The translations under genes were made by a program, and so were the position numbers. A stretch of DNA of 64,000 bases from Geitlerinema sp. BBD 1991-9 (GTDB lineage Bacteria > Cyanobacteriota > Cyanobacteriia > Cyanobacteriales > Geitlerinemataceae). The stretch lies in the NCBI GenBank assembly GCA_001657325.1, contig LWRO01000023.1:1-64000 (forward strand). The letters run 5' to 3'. Below are positions 1 through 8,737 of this stretch, one piece after another; position 1 is the stretch's first letter; each line of letters opens with the position of its first letter. The notes under the pieces are model-generated. The model saw nothing but the letters and a program-made list of their open reading frames with translations. It had not been told where the DNA came from and made no database searches.

Positions 1-31
1 TTAGCCTTCTCCAAGAGTCTCCGGAATCACA

Positions 32-685
32 TTGGCCTCCTGTGGAACTTTATTCACCACTACAACGCATCATTACCTCTTTAGTACTACCTTTTATTAT
101 TATCGATTCCCAACAATTGAAGAACTATCGCGTTATCCCGATACGCACGATCGAAATTTAGCGTGTTGGATAGAGAAAGATTTCGAGACGGGATCGCAGT
201 CGAAAGGAATTCGCATTTTACGAGAGAAAATTCCAAAAAAATATGAAACACTGGCGAACTATCTCGCGGCGGGAGCATGGAAAGAGGCAGATAACGAAAC
301 GATTGCGGTGATGCTAAAAGTTGCCAATCGAGAAAGTGAAGGCTATCTAGATAAAGAGTCGATCGAGAAGTTTCCCTGTGACGACCTGCGCGTTATCGAT
401 CGACTTTGGGTATACTACAGTGGTGGGCGCTTCGGTTTTAGCATTCAGAAGCGAATTTGCGAGGAAATGCGAGATAGGGGAGCAGTGCGAAAGAGATTGG
501 GGCCCAAAATGCTCGATTATGGATTGGGTGTAGATATGTTGAAGAGAAGTGGCGCGCCGGGGCATCTCCCTGATCTTAGAAGAGTGTGTGGTTATGACAT
601 TTTAGTCTGCGAGCGGGGCGATAAGGATGCTCACAGCGAGAACGGAAATTATCTTGCACAGCGACTTGTAAACTGTAACATATAA
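32..685 (+). CDS. GUN4-domain protein, probably incomplete
   Basis: The middle of the 217-residue product (about residues 68-150) reads as a GUN4 domain: a stretch beginning YETLANYLAAGAWKEAD, then the run IEKFPCDDLRVIDRLWVYYS and a phenylalanine-rich GRFGFSIQKRI segment. GUN4 domains bind porphyrins and the stand-alone protein stimulates Mg-chelatase; in cyanobacteria the domain also ends many signalling proteins. The N-terminal 40 residues look like low-complexity T/Y/F-rich sequence, an in-frame stop lies at 2-4, and the first possible start is a TTG at 32. The C-terminus keeps a GHLP motif and ends LAQRLVNCNI but lacks the usual tryptophan-rich stretch. It may be the end of a broken larger gene lying left of the window. 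Domain call is firm; completeness is not. Confidence 0.65.
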   Translation: MASCGTLFTTTTHHYLFSTTFYYYRFPTIEELSRYPDTHDRNLACWIEKDFETGSQSKGIRILREKIPKKYETLANYLAAGAWKEADNETIAVMLKVANRESEGYLDKESIEKFPCDDLRVIDRLWVYYSGGRFGFSIQKRICEEMRDRGAVRKRLGPKMLDYGLGVDMLKRSGAPGHLPDLRRVCGYDILVCERGDKDAHSENGNYLAQRLVNCNI

Positions 686-964
686 GCGCCACAGCCGTTT
701 TAGAAAAGTTTGAATTTACAGCTTCCCCGACGAGAAACTTAGTCTTTTCGCGTTTCCATACCTGGCACTACCCCCTACTCTTCAAACTGTTGTGCGACAA
801 TCTTCGGGTCGTAACAGTTCGCCAACACGAACTGTTTGGCAACTTTGCGAATTTCGGAATCGATCGCTTCCCATCGATTCCAGGGAAGGCTCATTTGTCC
901 CGGTGACAGTTTTTTTGTTTTGCCCGGTTACAATTTTAGAGAGTGCTGATAGAGGAAACTGGCT
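686..964. other. Non-coding stretch before the toxin-antitoxin pair
   Basis: No convincing gene seen. The segment ends with a purine-rich GAGG about ten bases before the antitoxin ATG, which could serve as its ribosome binding site. Confidence 0.4.
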
Positions 965-1279
965 ATGGATTCGACATTCGCAAAAGCCACGTCACAGTTC
1001 GATAGTCGCGAAGTCGTTCGAGTTAGTATTACGGAATTTCGGGAAAAATTCGGGGAGATTTTACAAGGAATCCGAGAAAACGACGATTGGGTTGTGGTGA
1101 CAGAAGACGGAGAAGCTGTCGCCGCAACAATTTCGATGGAGGCGTTTGAGTTTTTCTTGCGGATGTACGAACGAGTTGAGGATAAAATCGATTTAGCAGC
1201 CGTTCGGAAAGCGAAGGAAGACAGTGATGACGGTGAGACAATGACACTTGAGGAATTTAAACGCCAACTGGATGACTAG
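965..1279 (+). CDS. Phd/YefM-type antitoxin
   Basis: A 104-residue acidic protein. Residues about 18-60 carry the Phd/YefM-like DNA-binding fold pattern VSITEFREKFGEIL followed by a short hairpin WVVVTEDGEAVAATIS; the C-terminal third is acidic (EDSDDGETMTLEEF) as expected for the toxin-neutralising tail. Antitoxins of this family bind their own promoter as dimers and cover the RelE-type toxin. The next gene starts 9 bases downstream and is a RelE-like toxin, so the two form an operon. Here the toxin is frameshifted (1289-1533), which leaves an apparently intact antitoxin without a working partner. A decayed copy of the antitoxin C-terminus lies at 1646-1735. Confidence 0.8.
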   Translation: MDSTFAKATSQFDSREVVRVSITEFREKFGEILQGIRENDDWVVVTEDGEAVAATISMEAFEFFLRMYERVEDKIDLAAVRKAKEDSDDGETMTLEEFKRQLDD

Positions 1280-1288
1280 GGTGCAGTT

Positions 1289-1533
1289 GTGAGCTATACC
1301 GTCGAGTTAAAATCTGCTCCACAGCGACAGCTTAAAAAACTTGAAAAGCCGATTCGCGATCGAATCCTCAAAAAACTCGAAGCCTTAGCGATCGATCCTC
1401 GTCCTCAGGGGTTAAGAAACTATCGGGGGAAGAGTATGCTTATCGCGTTCGAGTTGGCGACTATCGCATCATCTATCAAATTTTCGATCGCGTTTTGCTG
1501 GTCTCAGTAATTCAAATTGGGCATCGTCGATAA
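1289..1533 (+). pseudogene. RelE/ParE-type toxin, frameshifted
   Basis: GTG start directly after the antitoxin. The first 43 codons give a typical RelE N-terminus (YTVELKSAPQRQLKKLEK, then a basic helix ending in LAIDPRPQG). After about position 1418 the original frame turns to nonsense and stops at 1510, while the next frame continues the family pattern: KLSGEEYAYRVRVGDYRIIY, then a strand ending in IQIGHRR, with a stop at 1531-1533. Restoring one base (most simply an A in the AAGAAAC run) gives an intact toxin of about 81 residues. RelE toxins cut mRNA on the ribosome. It is either a real inactivating mutation or a sequencing error; other decay in this island favours a real mutation. Confidence 0.8.
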
Positions 1534-1645
1534 ATTTACAAGACGTAAATTTTAAAGTTGCTTGTTTCGCTACAAGAGATTTATCGACAAGTCAATTTTA
1601 AAGAATGCAAAGAAATTTAAATTTCCTCATATTCTTCATAAATCC

Positions 1646-1735
1646 TACGAACAGGTTTAGGACGAAATCGATTTAGAAGCAGTTCAGAAGTCTAGGGAAG
1701 AAAGTGATGAGGCTGAAACAATAACGCTTAGGTAG
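1646..1735 (+). pseudogene. Remnant of a second Phd-type antitoxin
   Basis: Translated in one frame this gives YEQV-stop-DEIDLEAVQKSREESDE and then AETITLR-stop, which lines up with the C-terminal half of the antitoxin at 965-1279 (YERVEDKIDLAAVRKAKEDS and onward). An in-frame TAG interrupts it. It is the leftover of a duplicated or earlier toxin-antitoxin module. No toxin could be recognised after it. Confidence 0.7.
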
Positions 1736-1903
1736 TGGTGAATAGTTATGCTACTTTTACTCTTAAACTCTTGCCACCGAAGAATTTTGACGTATCAGCA
1801 TCATTAGATGAAAAATTCACGTCTGTTGGAGTTAGTGCGTTCGCGAAGCGTCTCGGAACAAGAATCGCGCAGAGTTTATGAAATTCCGAAACCGTTGGCG
1901 TCA

Positions 1904-1923
1904 GGGCGAACGGCCGTTCGCCC
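1904..1923. repeat. Perfect 20-bp palindrome GGGCGAACGG/CCGTTCGCCC
   Basis: The sequence is its own reverse complement over 20 bases. This GGGCGAACGGCCGTTCGCCC word is a dispersed palindromic repeat I know from several cyanobacterial genomes. It sits in non-coding, decayed sequence here. Confidence 0.7.
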
Positions 1924-2101
1924 CGACAAGGTTCTTGGTATCATAGGCAATCAAATTACACCGCAATTCCAACAAACCCAAAAATTCACGTATAATCTCT
2001 AGTTGAGCGACATTTTAACTCGTCGCTGCTTTCGACAAAAATCGATCGATCTTTGAATCGATCGATCTTTGAAATCTTTCTGAAATAGGTAAGGAGTCAT
2101 A

Positions 2102-2726
2102 ATGGATCGATCGACCAAGTTTTGGGACAAAATTGCAGAGAGCTATTCAAAACAGCCTATCGCTGATGAAGCAGCCTATGAGAAAAAATTGCAAGTCACA
2201 CGCGAATACTTTCACCCGGATATGGAGGTGTTGGAGATTGGCTGTGGGACCAGGGTCAACGGCTATCATTCATGCACCTTATGTGAAACATATTCGAGCC
2301 ATTGACTTCTCGTCAAAAATGATTGATATTGCCCAAAGTAAAGCAGATGCACAAAATGTTAAAAATGTGACGTTTGAACGAGCATCGATCGACGATATTA
2401 GTGTTTCAAATCGAAATTTTGATGCTGTGTTGGGGCTTAGTATTTTGCATTTACTGGAGAACAAAGAAGAGGTAATCGCGACGGTTTACAAAATGTTAAA
2501 TCCAGGTGGTATTTTCGTCACCAGTACAATGTGTCTTGGCGACACGATGCAGTTTTTCAAGATTATTGCGCCAATCGGTAAGTTCTTGGGTTTGATGCCG
2601 CTAGTCAAAGTCTTTACGAAGGAAGAATTAGAAAACAGTTTGACGGATGCTGGTTTTGCGATTGACTACCAATGGCAACCTGGTAAAGATAAAGCAGTGT
2701 TTATCGTGGCAAAGAAAGCAGAGTAG
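2102..2726 (+). pseudogene. Class I SAM-dependent methyltransferase, frameshifted
   Basis: The N-terminal part (from ATG 2102, after a GGAG site at 2094-2097) reads to VLEIGCGT, which is motif I of class I methyltransferases, where S-adenosylmethionine binds. The frame then breaks. The next frame continues the family pattern from GSTAIIHAPYVKHIRAIDFS through SFDAVLGL-like and LNPGGIFVTSTMC motifs to the stop at 2726. Removing one base in the GGGACCAGGGTC stretch (about 2247-2252) restores a continuous protein of about 207 residues with the glycine-rich GCGTGST loop. Substrate cannot be told from the sequence. Its 3' end lies 34 bases from the left end of the dead insertion sequence. Confidence 0.85.
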
Positions 2727-2760
2727 ATAGCTTTGTGGGGCAAAAAAAACGGTTTGACTC

Positions 2761-3948
2761 GGGTGCATCTCAAAAATGCAATGAGTAAAAATACTCAAAG
2801 AAACAAGAATCCCGAAGAGAGATAATAAAGCCATCATAGCACCTTAAGAAAAATGAACGAGAAAACTCGAGCTGAACTACAAAAACACGTTGAAGAGATT
2901 GCGAAAATCTTGCACGCAGAAGCTGACCCCAACGAACTTAAGAATTTAGAAGGAATAGAAAACAGTGAAGAAACTTAACTCAAGAGTACATGATGCCAGA
3001 GATTGGCATTTTTTTATCAAAGAATAAACCCAAACCGAAGCTGCTCGCCAACCAGCATTTTAGGACGGTTAAAAATCATCACTAAACTAGCTAAAAAACT
3101 CGACCAAAAAAAAGGAGATCGATGGAGTTCGCACCTAGAAAAATGTTATTTACTGATAAGTGCTAATGAATTCTATCAAAGAGCAGAATAAGATCTCGAA
3201 GTCCTTACGGGGATAAAAGTCTCAAGAAGTACGCAGCCAAGGATGGTTCAAAGGAAAGACTGGGAAGCTCCCGAATTGACAGAGCTAGTAGAGGGGATGA
3301 GTTTAGACGGAAGAATGGTCAGATTACGCACGCAATTAGGACATCCGTGTGAGTGGAAAGAATACCAAGCTTTAAATGTGCATGATAGAGGAAAAATCGC
3401 TTATTTTAAAGATAATCAGGGTTTGTTATCTTAGGTAAACGCTCAACCCTTAGCGGCCCCCTTCGCTTGTTTAGGTGACGGACACGACGGAGTCTGGAAT
3501 ATTTTTGCCCAGATCGGGACGGTTCCAGAGCGGGAAGAAATTCTCGACTGGTCTCATTTAATAGAGAATGTCCACAAAATCAGAGAAACCCCTCAACAAA
3601 AAGCTAAGATTAGCCATCTACTTTAAACGGGTCAAATCTCTCAATCTTTAGATTATATCCGAACTCAAAAAAGTCTGAGAGCTATAGATTTTTGGCAATA
3701 TCTGAAAAAGCATCGCACTCACATTATCAACTAGCAGGCTAGACAGACAAATAGAAAGTCTATCGGTTCGGGTGCTGTCGAGTCTTTGGTCAAACAAATT
3801 GCTCTTCGAGTTAAATTACTTGGAGCGCAATAGTCGAAAGACAATGTTCCCAAACCTCTCAAACATCGCTGTGCTTATCTCAATGGCGCTTTTTCTCGCT
3901 GAGTTTATTGAAGTTTCTATAAACCTATTGCAAAATTGAGATGTACCC
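2761..3948 (+). mobile_element. Decayed ISKra4-family insertion sequence
   Basis: About 1188 bp bounded by GGGTGCATCTCAAAA at the left (2761) and AAAATTGAGATGTACCC at the right (3932-3948), which are imperfect inverted ends. The ends match those of the short elements at 23954-24054 and 48192-48292. The interior is one broken transposase (2853-3902). Flanking bases GACTC and GTTAA do not form a clear target duplication, and the two flanks do not belong to one gene, so a deletion or rearrangement probably followed insertion. Confidence 0.85.
2853..3902 (+). pseudogene. ISKra4-family transposase, multiply broken
   Basis: Starts MNEKTRAELQKHVEEIAKIL, the usual opening of this cyanobacterial transposase family, and runs through recognisable blocks: HLEKCYLLISANEFYQ, LEVLTGIKVS, SLDGRMVRLR, WKEYQALNV, GDGHDGVWNI, EILDWSHLIENVHKI, IGSGAVESLVKQI and RCAYLNGAF. 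The conserved acidic residues expected at SLDG, GDGHD and GAVES are still visible. At least five in-frame stops (for example at 2976, 3189, 3432, 3624) and two frame changes near the start make it non-functional. Family assignment rests on memory of related proteins and on the matching IS ends. Confidence 0.85.
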
Positions 3949-4258
3949 GTTAATAAGTCAGTCGATCGACTCCATTCGAGGCGTAGTGGAAATCGACCAA
4001 GCCGAACGCGATCGAACGCGGGAAGCCAACAAAAAAGCGTTACAAGATAACATTCAAGCAATCGGTGCTGGCATTGCCACCGGAGCCATTGTCACCTCAA
4101 GTTCCGGCTTGATAATGGAACCTATAACGTTTCCCTGGCAACCCCAACATGGTAAATATCCCCATCCTTTTTTCATTGCGGTGATTGTCAGTGGTTGTGG
4201 TTCGTTCTTGTTTTTTCTGCTGGCAAAATGGTGGATCGAAATACGTAAACTGAAATAG
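3941..4258 (+). pseudogene. C-terminal fragment of a membrane protein cut by the IS
   Basis: The reading frame begins inside the right end of the insertion sequence, so its ATG is fortuitous. The remaining 105 residues contain a charged segment (EIDQAERDRTREANKKALQD), a probable membrane span around residues 40-58 (IGAGIATGAIVTSS and onward), a loop FPWQPQHGKYPHPFF, and a second span near residues 76-97. It looks like the C-terminus of a two-span membrane protein whose N-terminal part is missing. The sequence left of the IS is a methyltransferase, not the missing part. Function unknown. Confidence 0.6.
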
Positions 4259-4461
4259 ATCGGGATATCGATCTCTGCAAGATATCCGATTTCTAACCAT
4301 TTACAGAAGCGATCTACGTCCAACCTAAATCACCCACACAGCAGTCTAAAACTCTAACAAAGATTCCCCATACAACTAATCTCATCGATAAAAATTCCTG
4401 TCGATCGAACGTCCCTTATCGCGATAAAATAAAACCCTACGCTAAACCAAACCTGTGCGCG

Positions 4462-5865
4462 ATGAGTAAGGGAACATTATTTGATAAAGTCTGGAACGCC
4501 CATAGCGTGGGAACGCTGCCTTCCGGACAAACGCAACTGTTTATCGGATTGCACCTCATCCACGAAGTAACCAGCCCTCAAGCATTTGCAATGCTGCGGG
4601 AACGGAATCTCAACGTACCGTATCCCGAACGAACTGTGGCGACTGTCGATCACATTGTCCCCACCGAAAACCAAGCTCGTCCCTTCGCCGACACCCTCGC
4701 CGAAGAGATGATTCAAGCTTTAGAAAATAACTGCAAAGAAAACGGCATTCGTTTCTACAACGTCGGTTCCGGCCGTCAGGGAATCGTCCACGTCATCGCA
4801 CCGGAACAAGGACTGACCCTACCGGGAATGACCATCGCCTGTGGAGACAGCCATACCTCAACCCATGGTGCGTTTGGGGCGATTGCCTTTGGAATCGGCA
4901 CCAGCCAAGTGCGCGACGTGCTAGCTTCGCAAACCCTGGCCATGAACAAACTCAAAGTGCGCCGCATTGAAGTCAACGGCGACTTGCGCCCGGGTGTTTA
5001 CGCGAAAGATGTCATTTTACATATCATCCGCAAACTCGGCGTGAAAGGTGGCGTGGGTTACGCTTACGAATATGCCGGAACCACCTTCGAGAAAATGTCA
5101 ATGGAAGAGCGGATGACCGTTTGCAATATGTCGATCGAAGGTGGCGCGCGCTGCGGTTACATCAACCCCGACGAAACGACCTACGATTATCTCAACGGCC
5201 GAGAGTTCGCCCCCAAAGGTGACGATTGGGAGAAAGCTGTAGCGTGGTGGGACAGCCTCCGCAGCGACGCAGATGCAGAATACGACGACGTGGTGGTGTT
5301 CGATGCTCGCGATATCTCCCCGACGGTGACTTGGGGGATTACACCCGGCCAGGGAATCGGAGTAGACGAGTCGATTCCGACACCGGACAGCTTACCAGAA
5401 GTCGATCGAGCGATCGCCCAAGAAGCTTACCAATATATGCAACTGTCTCCCGGACAACCGCTGCGTGGCACGAAAGTCGATGTTTGCTTTATCGGAAGTT
5501 GTACGAACGGACGGATTAGCGATTTGCGGGAAGCGGCGAAATTTGCCAAAGGTCGTAAAGTCTCGAACGGTGTGAAAGCTTTTGTCGTTCCGGGTTCGGA
5601 AGCGGTGAAGCAACAAGCTGAAGCAGAAGGCTTAGATAAAGTCTTCGAGGAAGCTGGGTTTGAGTGGCGCAATGCCGGTTGTTCGATGTGCTTGGCGATG
5701 AACCCCGACAAGTTACAAGGCGATCAGATTAGTGCCTCTTCGTCGAACCGAAACTTTAAAGGCCGTCAAGGATCTTCCTCGGGGCGGACACTGTTGATGA
5801 GTCCGGCGATGGTAGTTGCAGCTGCGGTTAACGGTGCTGTGACGGACGTGCGCGAGTTACTTTAA
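4462..5865 (+). CDS. leuC: 3-isopropylmalate dehydratase large subunit
   Basis: LeuC with LeuD isomerises 2-isopropylmalate to 3-isopropylmalate in leucine synthesis, using a 4Fe-4S cluster. The 467-residue product has the full family length. It opens [16 protein letters not shown] and keeps VDHIVPT, the [20 protein letters not shown] segment and the three cluster cysteines C347 (in FIGSCTNGR), C407 and C410 (in CSMCL). It ends with the usual [20 protein letters not shown]. The leuD start lies 139 bases downstream on the same strand, so the two probably share a transcript that ends at the hairpin near 6605-6631. No leucine-type leader peptide was recognised upstream. Confidence 0.97.
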   Translation: MSKGTLFDKVWNAHSVGTLPSGQTQLFIGLHLIHEVTSPQAFAMLRERNLNVPYPERTVATVDHIVPTENQARPFADTLAEEMIQALENNCKENGIRFYNVGSGRQGIVHVIAPEQGLTLPGMTIACGDSHTSTHGAFGAIAFGIGTSQVRDVLASQTLAMNKLKVRRIEVNGDLRPGVYAKDVILHIIRKLGVKGGVGYAYEYAGTTFEKMSMEERMTVCNMSIEGGARCGYINPDETTYDYLNGREFAPKGDDWEKAVAWWDSLRSDADAEYDDVVVFDARDISPTVTWGITPGQGIGVDESIPTPDSLPEVDRAIAQEAYQYMQLSPGQPLRGTKVDVCFIGSCTNGRISDLREAAKFAKGRKVSNGVKAFVVPGSEAVKQQAEAEGLDKVFEEAGFEWRNAGCSMCLAMNPDKLQGDQISASSSNRNFKGRQGSSSGRTLLMSPAMVVAAAVNGAVTDVRELL

Positions 5866-6004
5866 GCCGTACTTCGATCGCTGAAAACCCGATCCTACAG
5901 GTATCCTGCCTGTTGCAACAAACACGCCAACAAGATTGCTGGAGATGTGTTCCCATCCCAAGCATGAGGAACGATCGAGAAAGTTCATTCCATTTTCATT
6001 CACG

Positions 6005-6595
6005 ATGAGCGAAGTTAAATTGATTTCTGGGCGAGGTATTCCCCTCGCGGGCGACGATATCGACACCGATCGCATCATTCCAGCGCGTTTTCTACGCTGC
6101 GTCACCTTCGATGGACTCGGCGAACACGCTTTTGAAGACGATCGCGCCCAAACTAACGGAAACCACCCGTTCGATCGATCGGAGTATCGAGGTGCAAACG
6201 TCCTCGTCGTCAACGCCAACTTCGGATGTGGTTCGAGTCGCGAACACGCCCCGCAAGCGATTCGGCGCTGGGGCATTGAAGCGCTCGTCGGCGAGAGTTT
6301 TGCTGAAATCTTCTTCGGAAACTGCGTAGCGATGGGCGTTCCTTGCGTCACCGCCGACGCGGAGTCTGTGGAAAAAGTGCAAGCGGCGATTGCTGAAAAT
6401 CCGCAAACCCCTGTTTCTGTCGATTTAGACAAGATGGAAGCACAATGTGGCGATCTGACGGTGTCCGTGTCGATGCCAGAGGGGGCCCGTCAAAGCTTCT
6501 TAAATGCTTTGTGGGATAGCTGCGGTCAACTGGTCAATCAGTTAGAACGAGTTCGATCGACAGCCGATCGACTGCCTTATCTGGCTTGGCGTTAA
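6005..6595 (+). CDS. leuD: 3-isopropylmalate dehydratase small subunit
   Basis: The swivelling small subunit of isopropylmalate isomerase. The start is set at ATG 6005 (MSEVKLISGRGIPLAGDDID) because this matches the family N-terminus; the frame stays open to a TTG at 5936 but the extra 23 residues look unlike LeuD. Recognisable blocks are DIDTDRIIPARFL, the FGCGSSREHAPQAI substrate-binding loop, and GIEALVGESFAEIFFGNC. The product from this start is 196 residues, normal for the bacterial form. It follows leuC in the same direction. Confidence 0.95.
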   Translation: MSEVKLISGRGIPLAGDDIDTDRIIPARFLRCVTFDGLGEHAFEDDRAQTNGNHPFDRSEYRGANVLVVNANFGCGSSREHAPQAIRRWGIEALVGESFAEIFFGNCVAMGVPCVTADAESVEKVQAAIAENPQTPVSVDLDKMEAQCGDLTVSVSMPEGARQSFLNALWDSCGQLVNQLERVRSTADRLPYLAWR

Positions 6596-6604
6596 GCAGC
6601 TCAA

Positions 6605-6631
6605 AAACGCCGATCGATCCGATCGGCGTTT
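6605..6631 (+). terminator. Hairpin after leuD
   Basis: An 11-bp perfect stem (AAACGCCGATC with GATCGGCGTTT) with a 5-base loop starts about ten bases after the leuD stop. The T tail is short. It lies between leuD and the convergent gene ending at 6659 and could end transcripts from either side. Confidence 0.6.
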
Positions 6632-6658
6632 CCAACAAACCTGCTGCTGTGATGCGAA

Positions 6659-7567
6659 CTAACGGGATTTCGTGCGACTCGATCGACGAATTTGCGTGTT
6701 ACTTCCAGAACGCCGACCCGCTGTTCTCATCCTCGACCCCGCTGTAGAAGGCATTTTTTGTTGGGGAAGGGAACTGGTGGGTTTTCCGCCCGTCGCTGCA
6801 TTGGAACGAGTCGTGCGGAACGTGACGTTAACCCCTTCGTTGCTCTGTTCGAGTACGAGTAACGGAGTCGGTTTAGCGTGTTGATCCCAATGAATGTATG
6901 CCACGCGACCTTGAAGCGCCGGTTGCCAAGTATCGTTTTCCCCAGCCGGACTAAGATAGGTTTCAATGCAATCGATAATTTGACTGATCGTTGCGCTCGT
7001 CGGCTGTGTCGGTAATTTAGTCAGTTTAATTTGGATGCGGAACAAAACCCGTTTTTTCAGGTTGGCAGCCGTTCCCGTTTCGTACTCCACATCGAAAATC
7101 TCGTTGACTTGTCGTCCAGTTCCCCGATTTTCGGCGGTGGGACGCAGTGCAACGGAAATTTTACTTTTAACCTTGACTTTAATTTGATTGACAACGCCGA
7201 AATGGAACGTTTCTTCTTCCATCCGCATCCGCAGGTAATCGAGGTTGAATTCCCGCGAGTGAATCAGATCGGGGTTGCGCTCCATCTTCGTAATCGTATC
7301 GATGGCGCGTTTGTACTTTTTATGCAGTTCGCGATTTTTAAATTCTTCCGTGCGAATCTTTTTCTGAAGTTTGCCAAGGGTAACTTTATAGGCAATCCCC
7401 AGGCAGATCGTACTCAGCAAGAACACCCCCGACGCACCCATCCATAGGGTTAATGGGGAAGAACCTTCAGGATTTGCAGCTTGGGCGGGGGGAGCAGGTT
7501 GGGCAGGTGCTTGTGCCAACGTCGTTTCAACGAAGACAGCGGGAGTTGACATGGCCGATAACTCCAT
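6659..7567 (-). CDS. Conserved cyanobacterial membrane-anchored protein, function unknown
   Basis: A 302-residue protein. The N-terminus is alanine/proline-rich (AQAPAQPAPPAQAANP), followed by one membrane span at about residues 38-60 (LTLWMGASGVFLLSTICLGI), then a basic coiled segment (KLQKKIRTEEFKNRELHKKY), a mixed alpha/beta soluble domain at about 90-245, and a serine/arginine-rich disordered tail. Most of the protein is probably on one side of the membrane with the span as anchor. Start could be ATG 7567 or the second ATG at 7552. I do not recognise the family by name; it looks like a cyanobacteria-specific conserved hypothetical. Confidence 0.7.
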   Translation of the reverse strand: MELSAMSTPAVFVETTLAQAPAQPAPPAQAANPEGSSPLTLWMGASGVFLLSTICLGIAYKVTLGKLQKKIRTEEFKNRELHKKYKRAIDTITKMERNPDLIHSREFNLDYLRMRMEEETFHFGVVNQIKVKVKSKISVALRPTAENRGTGRQVNEIFDVEYETGTAANLKKRVLFRIQIKLTKLPTQPTSATISQIIDCIETYLSPAGENDTWQPALQGRVAYIHWDQHAKPTPLLVLEQSNEGVNVTFRTTRSNAATGGKPTSSLPQQKMPSTAGSRMRTAGRRSGSNTQIRRSSRTKSR

Positions 7568-7882
7568 GAGTATTGGAAAAGCGCAGCAGGGGGACAGATA
7601 TGTAAAATTAGGATGCCCGTTTGACTGTTATCTCTAACAGCTCGAGCCGAAAACGATCGGTTTGGCACACCGATCCCACCCCGATTGTCCCCAGAGGTTC
7701 GAACGATTAGTGCAGAGCCAGCACGAGTGAGTTCGGTTTTCCAGAGGAACGTTACATCCTAGTATAATAGGTTGCTCTCGTGCCATCTTCCTCAGGTGGC
7801 AGGGCAAGGGAATGGAAGAACCCTGAAAACCATTGCGCTCGTGCGAGACGCTTACTTACTTAATCGTTCTATATCTAATTGT
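7568..7882. promoter_or_regulatory. Divergent intergenic region with a TATAAT box
   Basis: Separates the minus-strand membrane protein from the HAD phosphatase. A TATAAT at 7763-7768 could be a -10 element for the plus-strand gene, about 115 bases before its ATG. No clear -35 element was found. Confidence 0.35.
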
Positions 7883-8659
7883 ATGCCGTTTCTCGTATTA
7901 TCTGGGGCGATCGAGGATCGATTCGCCGCCCACATCGGTCTCGTTGCCACCGATATGGACGGGACGATGACGCAAGCGGGGAAATTTACGTCGGGACTGT
8001 TAACGGCGTTGGAGCGCTTCGCTGATGCGGAGATTGCGGTCTTGGTGGTAACGGGTCGATCGGCGGGGTGGGTCAGTGGTTTAGCTCACTATCTCCCGAT
8101 TGTGGGCGCGATTGCTGAAAATGGCGGTTTGTTTTACAGTCCGTCGGACGAAATGCCGATGTCCTTGGTCTCGATCGACGATTTCCAGCAACATCGCCAA
8201 GATCTCGCAACGACCTTTCGAGCGCTACAATCAGCATTTCCACAAGTTCGCGAGTCGGCGGACAACCGCTTTCGTTTGACAGATTGGACGTTCGATGTAG
8301 CGGGATTGTTTCCGGAAACGCTAGAGCAGATCGCGCTGTGGTGTGAAGAACGCGATTGGAGTCTGACGTACAGTTCGGTTCAATGTCATCTTAAATTGCC
8401 CGAACAGGACAAGGCGAGAGGACTTCTGAAGGTGTTAGCCGCTCGATTTCCCCATTTATCCCCAAACGAGATCGCAACCGTTGGCGACAGTCCTAACGAT
8501 GGGAGTTTGTTCGATGCCTCAATTTTCCCCCATTCTGTCGGCGTGGCGAACGTCCTTGAATATCGAGATCGACTGCCTCACCTGCCAAAATACGTTACGC
8601 CCTCTCCCGAAGGTGCAGGATTTTGCGAACTTGCCGACTATATTCGATCGAATCGCTAA
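7883..8659 (+). CDS. HAD-superfamily phosphatase (Cof/MPGP-like)
   Basis: A 258-residue protein if started at ATG 7883 (MPFLVLSG); the frame remains open to a TTG at 7772. HAD motif I is DMDGT (D24 and D26, nucleophile and acid/base), motif II lies in VVTGRS, and motif IV is GDSPND near residue 208. The inserted cap between motifs II and III has the size of the Cof/IIB type, close to mannosyl-3-phosphoglycerate or sucrose-phosphate phosphatases. Substrate is not decided by the sequence. It may be transcribed with the following CCB1-type gene, 78 bases downstream. Confidence 0.85.
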   Translation: MPFLVLSGAIEDRFAAHIGLVATDMDGTMTQAGKFTSGLLTALERFADAEIAVLVVTGRSAGWVSGLAHYLPIVGAIAENGGLFYSPSDEMPMSLVSIDDFQQHRQDLATTFRALQSAFPQVRESADNRFRLTDWTFDVAGLFPETLEQIALWCEERDWSLTYSSVQCHLKLPEQDKARGLLKVLAARFPHLSPNEIATVGDSPNDGSLFDASIFPHSVGVANVLEYRDRLPHLPKYVTPSPEGAGFCELADYIRSNR

Positions 8660-8737
8660 GCGATTTCGTTCAATTGCCGACCGTTAATTGTAAAATTATG
8701 TAAAGAACAGACGGTTGTTGTAAGGATACACCTGCCG

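Larger units (their letters stand above)
1536..2101. other. Gene-poor stretch with remnants and a palindrome
   Basis: No intact gene is seen between the frameshifted toxin and the methyltransferase. The stretch holds the antitoxin remnant (1646-1735), small dispersed-repeat words such as GTTCGCGAAGCGTCTC near 1839-1854, and the 20-bp palindrome at 1904-1923. The last 70 bases contain two neighbouring copies of ATCGATCGATCTTTGA just before the methyltransferase. Confidence 0.6.

Noticed and set aside
1808-2002. 64-residue open frame containing GRTAVRPDK
   Set aside because: It is the translation of a dispersed palindrome and repeat words in decayed sequence, with no family pattern or ribosome binding site.
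2761-3948. Target-site duplication for the ISKra4 element
   Set aside because: The bases next to the two ends (GACTC and GTTAA) do not match; flanks appear rearranged.
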